Below are positions 8,967-14,741 of a stretch of 36,217 nucleotides of DNA, one piece after another (the stretch's first letter is position 1; every line of letters begins with the position of its first letter). Source of the DNA: Chthonomonadia bacterium (GTDB lineage: Bacteria > Armatimonadota > HRBIN16); assembly GCA_013314755.1 (NCBI GenBank), contig JABUFA010000036.1, positions 1 through 36,217 on the forward strand, read 5' to 3'. The position numbers and the translations under genes were made by a program. The notes under the pieces are model-generated. The model searched no databases. It saw only the letters and a list, made by a program, of their open reading frames with translations, and had not been told where the DNA came from.

Positions 8967-9422
8967 ATGGCATTGGTGCGCTGGGAGGACCCTGTGGACA
9001 TGCTGAATCGCTTTGAGCGCGAGATGAACGCGCTGATGAACCAGTTCTTCGGCAACGCCGCTGCACGTCGGAGCGAGCCAACCCTGCCTCGCGTGTGGGC
9101 GCCGGCGGTAGACGTGCGCGAGGACGACAACGAGATTACCATCAACATGGAACTGCCGGGCGTGAAGCCCGAAGAGGTGGAGATCGAGCTGACGGGCGAC
9201 ACGCTGTGCGTCAAAGGCGAGCGCAAGTTCCAGGATGAGGAGCGCCGCAAGGACTACGTGCGCATCGAGCGTGCGTATGGCACCTTCCAGCGGTCGTTCA
9301 CGCTGGGTACGCCTATTGACGCCGAGAAGGTGACGGCGCACTACAAGGACGGCGTGCTGACCATCACCCTGCCCAAAGCGGAGCAGGTGCGTCCGAAGAA
9401 GGTGCAGGTGAAGGCTGGGTAA
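8967..9422 (+). CDS. Small heat-shock protein, Hsp20/alpha-crystallin family
   Basis: A 151-residue ATP-independent holdase that keeps unfolding proteins soluble for DnaK. The alpha-crystallin domain runs from about residue 45 to the end: PAVDVREDDNEITINMELPGVKPEEVEIELTG-type strands, GERKFQDEE, YGTFQRSFTLG and the conserved HYKDGVLTITLPKAE near the C-terminus. The N-terminal region (WEDPVDMLNRFEREMNALMNQFF) is the usual amphipathic substrate-binding arm. AAGGAGGTGA gives a very strong ribosome-binding site before ATG 8967, consistent with high expression. It takes the operon position that grpE holds in actinobacterial dnaK-grpE-dnaJ-hspR operons. Confidence 0.96.
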   Translation: MALVRWEDPVDMLNRFEREMNALMNQFFGNAAARRSEPTLPRVWAPAVDVREDDNEITINMELPGVKPEEVEIELTGDTLCVKGERKFQDEERRKDYVRIERAYGTFQRSFTLGTPIDAEKVTAHYKDGVLTITLPKAEQVRPKKVQVKAG

Positions 9423-9446
9423 TCCCCCTTCACCACCAGGCGAAGA

Positions 9447-9476
9447 GGGGCAGGGCGGCGGCAACTGCCCTGCCCC
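9447..9476 (+). other. Intergenic hairpin, hsp20-dnaJ
   Basis: GGGGCAGGGC (9447-9456) and GCCCTGCCCC (9467-9476) form a perfect 10-bp stem with a 10-nt loop, followed by ATTATAATAAC. The following tract is AT-rich but has few T residues in a row, so it may act as a partial terminator or an mRNA-stabilising element that sets the hsp20:dnaJ ratio. Confidence 0.6.
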
Positions 9477-9509
9477 ATTATAATAACAGGATAGAGGTGG
9501 CGAGGCAAA

Positions 9510-10547
9510 ATGAACTTCAAATACAAGGACTACTATGCGATATTAGGCGTGCCACGTAACGCCACCGAGAAGGAGATTAAACAGGCGTATCGCCGGCTGG
9601 CTCGCAAGTACCACCCGGACGTGAACCCGGGCGACAAGAGCGCAGAGGAGAAGTTCAAAGAGATCAGCGAGGCGTACGAGGTCCTCTCCGACCCGGAGAA
9701 GCGGGCGAAGTACGACCAGTACGGCGAGATGTGGAAGTACTACAGCGAACAACAGCAACAGCCTGGCGGATTCTCCGGCGGTGGCGGATGGCAGGACCTG
9801 CGCGATTTCGGTTTCGGTGGGCTGGGCGACCTGTTCGCCACGCTGTTCGGCGACGTCTTCGGGCGCCAGAACACTACCGACACCGATTTCGGCTCGCCTT
9901 TCGCCGCCTCGCTGGACATTGAATATCCAATTGAAATCTCCTTAGAGGAGGCATACTCGGGCGCGACTCGCACGCTGGCGCTGACCGTGCAGGATACCTG
10001 TCCGCAGTGTGGAGGCACCGGTGCGTCGCGCACGCGAAGCGGTTACTACACACTGGGACAGCCCTGCCCGAACTGCCATGGGCGAGGAAGCATCCCACGC
10101 AACAAGCGGCTGGAGGTGCGCATTCCTGCCGGCGTGCAGGAAGGCTCCAAAATCCGCCTTGCGGGCGAAGGGGCTACCGGACGTGACGGACGGCGCGGCG
10201 ACCTGTACCTGCGCGTGCATATCCGACCGCATCCGACCTTCGAACGCAAGGGCGATGACCTGTATGTGGAGATAGACGTGCCGTACACCACCGCCGCGCT
10301 GGGCGGCGAGGTGCGCGTGCCCACCATGAAGGGCAGTGTGACCATGAAAGTGCCGCCGGGCACGCAAAGCGGACAGGTGTTTCGCTTAGCCGGGCAGGGC
10401 ATGCCGCGCCTGAAGGGCGGAGGCTACGGCGACCTGTATGCCCGGGTACGCATTACCGTGCCGCGCACATTGACCGCCCGCGAGCGCGACCTGCTTCAGC
10501 AGCTGGCACAGCTGCACGGCACGGCAACAACGACACGTACATCCTGA
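9510..10547 (+). CDS. dnaJ: DnaJ-family co-chaperone with half zinc centre
   Basis: Hsp40 co-chaperone that delivers substrates to DnaK and stimulates its ATPase. The 345-residue protein has a J domain (residues ~6-71) with HPD at 35-37, a Gly/Phe-rich linker (86-107), and C-terminal substrate-binding domains I and II ([31 protein letters not shown]). Between them are only two CxxCxGxG units, CPQCGGTG (C164, C167) and CPNCHGRG (C186, C189), where canonical DnaJ has four. It could therefore bind one zinc ion rather than two, an intermediate between DnaJ and the zinc-free CbpA type. Start ATG 9510 has GATAGAGGTGG upstream. Third gene of the HspR-controlled operon. Confidence 0.92.
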   Translation: MNFKYKDYYAILGVPRNATEKEIKQAYRRLARKYHPDVNPGDKSAEEKFKEISEAYEVLSDPEKRAKYDQYGEMWKYYSEQQQQPGGFSGGGGWQDLRDFGFGGLGDLFATLFGDVFGRQNTTDTDFGSPFAASLDIEYPIEISLEEAYSGATRTLALTVQDTCPQCGGTGASRTRSGYYTLGQPCPNCHGRGSIPRNKRLEVRIPAGVQEGSKIRLAGEGATGRDGRRGDLYLRVHIRPHPTFERKGDDLYVEIDVPYTTAALGGEVRVPTMKGSVTMKVPPGTQSGQVFRLAGQGMPRLKGGGYGDLYARVRITVPRTLTARERDLLQQLAQLHGTATTTRTS

Positions 10548-10566
10548 TAGTCAGGGGGGAGAGAGT

Positions 10567-10944
10567 ATGGCAAACGGAACTCGCGACAAACACGAGCCGG
10601 TGTACCTGATTAGCGTCGCGGCAAGGCTTTGCGACATGCACCCGCAAACCCTGCGTATGTACGAGCGCATGGGGCTGGTGCGACCGCGACGGGTGAACCA
10701 GAAGAACCGCCTGTACTCGGAGGCGGACATCGAGCGGCTTCGCCAGATCCAGCGGCTGACGCGCGACCTGGGCGTGAACCTGGCAGGAGTGGAGATTATT
10801 TTAGACCTGCTGGACAAAGTGGAAAAGCTCCAGCAGGAGCTGGAAGCGATGCACGCTCAGATGGAACAGATGGTGCAGGAGCGAGTGGAGCAGATTCTCG
10901 CCGAGAGGCAGACGCTTCCCGCCAAAGTGGTGCGCGAGCTGTAG
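10567..10944 (+). CDS. hspR: HspR-type MerR family repressor
   Basis: Heat-shock repressor that binds HAIR sites, usually together with DnaK as co-repressor. The 125-residue protein opens with a MerR winged helix-turn-helix: VYLISVAARLCDMHPQTLRMYER (residues ~12-34), GLVRPRR and the wing NQKNRLYSEADIERL, as in HspR of actinobacteria. The second half is a long coiled coil (LLDKVEKLQQELEAMHAQMEQ) for dimerisation; there are no metal-binding cysteines of the MerR metal sensors. ATG 10567 is preceded by GGGGGAGAGAG, 20 bases after the dnaJ stop. Position at the end of a chaperone operon with a HAIR-like operator at its promoter makes autoregulation very likely. Confidence 0.92.
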   Translation: MANGTRDKHEPVYLISVAARLCDMHPQTLRMYERMGLVRPRRVNQKNRLYSEADIERLRQIQRLTRDLGVNLAGVEIILDLLDKVEKLQQELEAMHAQMEQMVQERVEQILAERQTLPAKVVREL

Positions 10945-11052
10945 AAAACGCCGTACCTTCCCCCTTTCTCCAGCCGCTGCCCTTCGAGCATACCGCCCTT
11001 GCAGGCAATCACCCCGGCACTGGTGAATCAGCATTATCAGGAGGCGTTAGCG

Positions 11053-11886
11053 ATGCGTGTCTTTTGCGATGTGCTGGGTGTGGAGGTAGAGATTCCAGAG
11101 CATCCTCAGCGTATTGTCTGCCTGGTATCATCCCTCACCGAGACGCTGTTCGAGATGGGCTGTGCACACAGGCTGGCGGGCATCTCCGCCTACTGCCACC
11201 GCTATATTCCTCCAACCGACCTGCCGGTAGTGGGCGATTACCTGCGCGTGGACGAATCGCTGCTGAGCCAGATCGCTCCCGACCTGATCATCGTCACCAC
11301 CGGCGTTCAGCGTGCCCTCGGACAGCGGTTAGTGAAGGCGGGCTACCCGGTGTATGCCCTTCCCCTGCCCTCCAGCATCAGCGGAGTAATGGAAAACGTG
11401 AACCTGCTGGGTGGGCTGGTCAACGAGGTGGAGTCTGCCCGGCGGTTGCGTCAACGGTGGGAACAGCAATTTCAGACGCTGTGCCTGTCTGCGCCCGTGC
11501 GTCGCCCGCGCGTGTATATTGAGCTCTGGTTCGGCAGGCACATGCGCACGGTGGGCGCACTCTCCTTTATTCATGACCTGGTGGAAGCCGCTGGTGGCGA
11601 TAATATTTTCGGGCGGGACCGGCGTGCCTACTTTGTGCCCGACTTCGCGGAGGTGGAGCGACAGCGGCCGGACGTGCTCCTGTTCCACACCGAACCCGAT
11701 GACTATCCGGTGGACGTGGCGGCACTCATCGAGGAGCGCGGCTGGCATCAGTGGAACCCCGCGCCGTACGTGGTGATAGCCACGGTGAATAAGGGGCAGA
11801 ACATCATCCACGAGGGTCCCTCCATGATGGAGACCGCCACCTGGCTGCAGGGGCATTTCCACTTCTGGGCGAGGCACTACCGATAA
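11053..11886 (+). CDS. BtuF/FepB-like substrate-binding protein without signal peptide
   Basis: A 277-residue member of the helical-backbone metal-receptor group (BtuF-like, class III periplasmic binding proteins), which capture cobalamin, haem or iron-chelates. It contains the opening PQRIVCLVSSLTETLFEMG, GISAYCHRY, VVGDYLRVDESLLSQIAPDLIIV, and the second lobe with FIHDLVEAAGGDNIF and FAEVERQRPDVLLF, matching the family layout. ATG 11053 with CAGGAGG upstream is preferred over the TTG at 10999. There is no signal sequence and no ABC permease or ATPase nearby, so it may act inside the cell or as an orphan. It is 108 bases after hspR; operon membership is uncertain. The ligand cannot be told from sequence. 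Confidence 0.82.
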   Translation: MRVFCDVLGVEVEIPEHPQRIVCLVSSLTETLFEMGCAHRLAGISAYCHRYIPPTDLPVVGDYLRVDESLLSQIAPDLIIVTTGVQRALGQRLVKAGYPVYALPLPSSISGVMENVNLLGGLVNEVESARRLRQRWEQQFQTLCLSAPVRRPRVYIELWFGRHMRTVGALSFIHDLVEAAGGDNIFGRDRRAYFVPDFAEVERQRPDVLLFHTEPDDYPVDVAALIEERGWHQWNPAPYVVIATVNKGQNIIHEGPSMMETATWLQGHFHFWARHYR

Positions 11887-11892
11887 GACAGG

Positions 11893-12564
11893 CTATCCCG
11901 CGTGCCGGGTTTCGGAATGGGTGTGGTTGCCGACAGGCTCCACCACCACCCCATCGGGGCGTACGTCCGTGACCCGTACGCGCGTGTTGGGGGGTAGGAA
12001 CTCCTGTTCGGTGATAACGTGCAGGTTGACATCGCCAATCCGCGCCATCCCGCCGGGTGTCAGCTCGGTAACGGTCACTCCTTCCTCACCAACCAGCCCG
12101 CGCTGAGCCTCCCAGCTGGCAGGCATGGAGACCTGCATTCTGCGCTGTATCTCGCGCCACAGGTGGCTCTTGGGCAGGTAGACGAAGAAGACCACCATGC
12201 TCATCAGCGTCAGGATAGAGGACACCACAAGCGCAAACAGGGGGTGAGATTCTATCATTATTGCCTCGCGCATTCCGGCGAAGATGCACAGGAAGCCGAG
12301 CAGTGCAAAGATGCCTCGTCCGGGCAGAAGATGGGTTTCCACGATGACCAGCGCGGCTCCAAGCGCGAACACCGCCATGCCCCACCACTGCGAGCCGCTG
12401 AAAAGATGCGCTCCAAACACCGCTCCCAGGAACAACACGCCGACCGTGCCTACCCACGACCACACCGGGCGCGTGAGAAACTCCACCACCAGAAACGCCA
12501 GCCCGATGAAGGTAAACAGCACCGTGCCCCAGGGAGTCTGAAGCCATTGCACCAGAGTCTCCAT
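11893..12564 (-). CDS. NfeD-like membrane protein
   Basis: A 223-residue integral membrane protein of the NfeD family, which usually partners stomatin/flotillin proteins in membrane-domain maintenance. It has about four to five membrane segments (TVLFTFIGLAFLVVEFL, VGTVGVLFLGAVFG, WGMAVFALGAALVIVETHLLPG with the family's Glu and LPG turn, IFALLGFLCIFAGM, LFALVVSSILTLMSMVVFFVYL) and a C-terminal OB-fold domain (LVGEEGVTVTELTPGGMARIGDVNLHV... region, ending VRVTDVRPDGVVVEPV). The GLVGxxGxxxTxLxPxG motif is diagnostic. ATG 12564 lies 5 bases after the anti-sigma stop with GGGGTGAT upstream. No stomatin gene is adjacent; co-transcription with an ECF sigma/anti-sigma pair suggests an envelope-stress role (inference). 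Confidence 0.85.
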   Translation of the reverse strand: METLVQWLQTPWGTVLFTFIGLAFLVVEFLTRPVWSWVGTVGVLFLGAVFGAHLFSGSQWWGMAVFALGAALVIVETHLLPGRGIFALLGFLCIFAGMREAIMIESHPLFALVVSSILTLMSMVVFFVYLPKSHLWREIQRRMQVSMPASWEAQRGLVGEEGVTVTELTPGGMARIGDVNLHVITEQEFLPPNTRVRVTDVRPDGVVVEPVGNHTHSETRHAG

Positions 12565-12569
12565 CGCTA

Positions 12570-12971
12570 TCACCCCTGTGCCGGTCGCCCGTAGGCGGTA
12601 TGTTCCGGTTCCACAATGTATCGCGACAGCGTGATGGTCATCTGGTAGGTGACCACCTGCAGGAACAGGATAATGCCATAGCATACCTGCGATACCAGGC
12701 GGCTCCACTGGCGGCGCAGTCGCTGGGTGAATGGCAGTTTCTGCTCCGCGATGATTTCCGCCAGCATCGGCTGAAGCTCCTGCCACAGGTCAATCTTGGG
12801 CTCTGGTTGCTCCAGCTGTCGGCAGAACTCCACAAAGCGACGCAGTTCCCGGTATTCGCGCGAGCAAGCTTCACAGGCCATCAGGTGGTTTTGCACCTGT
12901 TCCCGTTCCTGCTGGCTCATCTGCTCGTCGATCAGCGCGCTCAGCCGCTCCTGGACCTCTTCGCAACGCAT
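12570..12971 (-). CDS. Zinc anti-sigma factor, membrane-bound
   Basis: A 133-residue anti-sigma factor of the ZAS/zf-HC2 type that should sequester the adjacent ECF sigma factor. The N-terminal domain carries CEEVQERLSALIDEQMS and the zinc motif HLMACEAC (H-x3-C-x2-C, residues ~29-36), with an upstream Cys at residue 3. A helix (~40-90) precedes one C-terminal membrane segment (VCYGIILFLQVVTYQMTITL). The small extracytoplasmic tail (RYIVEPEHTAYGRPAQG) leaves little room for a sensor domain, so signal sensing may depend on another protein. ATG 12971 starts 2 bases after the sigma stop (TAGTGATG; a GTG one codon earlier overlaps it), indicating translational coupling. Confidence 0.88.
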   Translation of the reverse strand: MRCEEVQERLSALIDEQMSQQEREQVQNHLMACEACSREYRELRRFVEFCRQLEQPEPKIDLWQELQPMLAEIIAEQKLPFTQRLRRQWSRLVSQVCYGIILFLQVVTYQMTITLSRYIVEPEHTAYGRPAQG

Positions 12972-12973
12972 CA

Positions 12974-13621
12974 CTACTCACCTACCCCCTGATAGTAAGA
13001 TCGGTAATAAGGTTCAAAAAGACGTTTGAAAGCCTGTCGGGCGCGGTGCAGACGCGATTTGACGTTGGCTATCGTCAGCCCGGTGATGTGGCTGATCTCT
13101 TCGTAAGAGAGCTGTTCGAAGTCCCGAAGTATCAGCATAGTTCGGTAATCCTCTGGCAAGCGTGCCAGCACCTCGCGCACCTTGCGCTGGAGCTCCTCCC
13201 GTTCCACATGCGCCTGCAGGTCTTCATCGGATGCGGGTTCGTAGCCGCCGTTTTCGCGCTCCGCCATCTCCTCCAGCGACTCGGCGCTCTGCCTTTTCAT
13301 GTCGCGCAGGCGGTTACAGCACAGGTTATGCGCGATACGCAACAGCCACGCGCGAAAGCTGCTGTCTCCGCGGAAGGAGCGGATGTTCTTAAACGCCCTG
13401 ATAAACACCTCCTGCGTGAGGTCATGCGCCTCCTCACCGGGCACCATGCGATACACCACGCTGTACACTAACCGCACATACTTGCGATGCAGTTTCTCGA
13501 AGGCAACAGGGTCGCCGTCGCCGCACTGACGAACCAGTAAGATGTCTTCGTCCAGCGGTGCAATCATGTTGAATGCCAGGTCTTGTGCTGCCTCCCTGGG
13601 CGTGCCAGCTGTCAGGACCAT
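12974..13621 (-). CDS. ECF RNA polymerase sigma factor (RpoE-like)
   Basis: A 215-residue group IV sigma factor. Region 2 is seen from DEDILLVRQCGDGDPVAFEKLHRKY through GEEAHDLTQEVFIRAFKNIRSFRGDSSFRAWLLRIAHNLC (core binding and -10 recognition). Region 4 is RLPEDYRTMLILRDFEQLSYEEISHITG, followed by the helix-turn-helix TIANVKSRLHRARQAFKRL for -35 recognition. ATG 13621 has AAGGTG upstream; a later in-frame ATG (13567) lacks a ribosome-binding site. It is followed by its anti-sigma factor with 2-base spacing. An RpoE-type promoter before the upstream Met-rich gene (14650-14678) suggests that the operon is self-activated. Confidence 0.95.
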   Translation of the reverse strand: MVLTAGTPREAAQDLAFNMIAPLDEDILLVRQCGDGDPVAFEKLHRKYVRLVYSVVYRMVPGEEAHDLTQEVFIRAFKNIRSFRGDSSFRAWLLRIAHNLCCNRLRDMKRQSAESLEEMAERENGGYEPASDEDLQAHVEREELQRKVREVLARLPEDYRTMLILRDFEQLSYEEISHITGLTIANVKSRLHRARQAFKRLFEPYYRSYYQGVGE

Positions 13622-13651
13622 TCGTCACCTTCCCTTTCCAGAGTATGTTGA

Positions 13652-13675
13652 GGAGGGCACGCCAGCGCGCCCTCC
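13652..13675 (-). other. Hairpin between Met-rich gene and sigma gene
   Basis: GGAGGGC (13652-13658) and GCCCTCC (13669-13675) form a GC-rich stem in the 61-base gap between the Met-rich gene stop and the sigma ATG. No T-run follows on the minus strand, so an mRNA processing or partial attenuation role is more likely than full termination. Confidence 0.5.
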
Positions 13676-13682
13676 CGCATGA

Positions 13683-14615
13683 TTACCGCCCTGGAGCAGG
13701 TGGTCCGGGTGGTGGTCCCCCCTGGAACATCTGCTGGAACATCTGCATCCCTTGCTCCACCAACATCCTGCGCTCTTCGGGCGACATGTTCATGAACAGG
13801 CGCATCCCTTCCTGCATCATCTGCATGCGCACCGACGGGTCCATGTTCATGAACATCTGGATGCCCATGCGAATCGCACGCTGGCGCTCTTCGGGCGACA
13901 TGTTCATGAACATCTGCATGCGCTGCTGTTCCAGAGCCAGAAGGTCTTCCGCGCGCGTCTGTCCCTGCCGCTGTCCCCCACGTTGAGTCATCTGCGCCAG
14001 GGTGGGCTGTTGATAGAAGACCACATACACCGGGCGCGTCTTGAACGCCGGCACCATCTGGTTCAGCTGCTGTTCAAAGTCCGGCGACACGGTCACGTTG
14101 CGCACAAAGGAGGTAATCCGGCTGGCAGTGTTATCCGCCACAATCAGCCCCTGCGCCTCCAGGTTTACAAGCGTGCGCACCCAGTTTACCAGTGTTTCGG
14201 CAGCAGGGGTCTCCATGTCGGCGCGCAGGTACACCTTGCGCCACGTGACGCCAGGAATCTGCTTTGTCACAGCGTCCAGCGCGCTCTGGGCGTCCTTTGC
14301 CTGGCTGGGCGGCGTCACCCGCGCCTGCAGGAGCGGGTCCACCACTACCTGCAGTCTGAACTGCTGGGCGATGTCTGCCAGCACCTGGCGCACGTCGCTG
14401 CCGGTTTGCCGGGTCTGTTGACGGGGTTGTTGATTGGGCTGCACGGCAGGCGGTTGCAGTTCGGTTGGCGGTGGTGGCGGCATCACTGGCTCCGAAGGGA
14501 CATCCACCGGTGGCTCAGGCGGCGGTGCAGGCTCGTTCGGCTCCGGCTGTGCCCACAGCCCAGCCGCCATACAGAAGGACACCATCAGGACGGCAGTTAT
14601 TGTTCTCCAGCGCAT
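13683..14615 (-). CDS. Secreted Met-rich repeat protein, co-directional with ECF operon
   Basis: A 310-residue exported protein not matched to a named family. It has a signal peptide (RTITAVLMVSFCMAAGLWAQ, cut after ~22), a Pro/Glu/Gln-rich linker (~23-72) and a compact domain (~73-220) with an opening like secretin/TonB short N-domains (DVRQVLADIAQQFRLQVVVDP). The C-terminal Met-rich region has three 19-residue repeats (234-252, 253-271, 272-290) on the pattern (Q/R)(M/L)FMNM(S/D)P...R...M..G(M/I), a partial fourth and a Gly/Pro tail. The MSPEER helices recall CpxP/Spy/CnrX-like periplasmic metal sensors (LTPEQ-type), but this is only similarity of style. ATG 14615 has GAGGAGGTCG upstream. 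It sits between an ECF-type promoter and the sigma gene, so it may sense or respond to the same envelope or metal stress. Confidence 0.75.
   Translation of the reverse strand: MRWRTITAVLMVSFCMAAGLWAQPEPNEPAPPPEPPVDVPSEPVMPPPPPTELQPPAVQPNQQPRQQTRQTGSDVRQVLADIAQQFRLQVVVDPLLQARVTPPSQAKDAQSALDAVTKQIPGVTWRKVYLRADMETPAAETLVNWVRTLVNLEAQGLIVADNTASRITSFVRNVTVSPDFEQQLNQMVPAFKTRPVYVVFYQQPTLAQMTQRGGQRQGQTRAEDLLALEQQRMQMFMNMSPEERQRAIRMGIQMFMNMDPSVRMQMMQEGMRLFMNMSPEERRMLVEQGMQMFQQMFQGGPPPGPPAPGR
13725..13916 (-). repeat. 57-bp tandem repeats encoding FMNM(S/D)P helices
   Basis: Three near-copies of a 57-bp unit plus a partial fourth. The plus-strand core CATGTTCATGAACA recurs near 13789, 13843 and 13900, and every copy keeps the reading frame, so the protein gains 19 residues per unit. 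A 57-bp in-frame unit could vary in copy number between strains. Confidence 0.8.
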
Positions 14616-14649
14616 TTCAGCACGACCTCCTCGTTTCCATCATTTTTTA

Positions 14650-14678
14650 TTAGACACCATACGTGTTGTAAAAGTTGC
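14650..14678 (-). promoter_or_regulatory. RpoE/ECF-type promoter of the Met-rich/sigma operon
   Basis: On the minus strand, GCAACTT (14678-14672), a 17-base spacer and TCTAA (14654-14650). This is close to the classical RpoE promoter GGAACTT-N16/17-TCTGA/TCTAA. It lies 35 bases before the ATG of the Met-rich gene, which leads to the ECF sigma gene, as expected for self-activation. Confidence 0.65.
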
Positions 14679-14727
14679 GCTCCATCGGAAGTGATGCCCG
14701 CAATCGCAACTTTTCCTCACCGTATGG
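14657..14727. repeat. 71-bp nested inverted repeat
   Basis: CCATACG (14657-14663) pairs with CGTATGG (14721-14727), and AAAAGTTGCG (14670-14679) with CGCAACTTTT (14705-14714). The two arms are separated by 6 bases on each side and the centre is 25 bases. The whole dyad is symmetric to the base. It lies between the GH172 stop (14742) and the Met-rich gene, overlapping the ECF-type -35 box, so it may be an operator, a read-through structure or a transposable palindrome. Confidence 0.75.
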
Positions 14728-14741
14728 TTATTGTACCTGTA

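Noticed and set aside
10945-11052. Possible cobalamin riboswitch before the BtuF-like gene
   Set aside because: GGCACTGG is slightly B12-box-like, but no other conserved elements or structure can be seen in this 108-base gap.
12565-12786. Longer N-terminus for the NfeD-like protein
   Set aside because: It overlaps the anti-sigma gene in another frame and contains low-complexity sequence; ATG 12564 has a ribosome-binding site and starts a typical NfeD.
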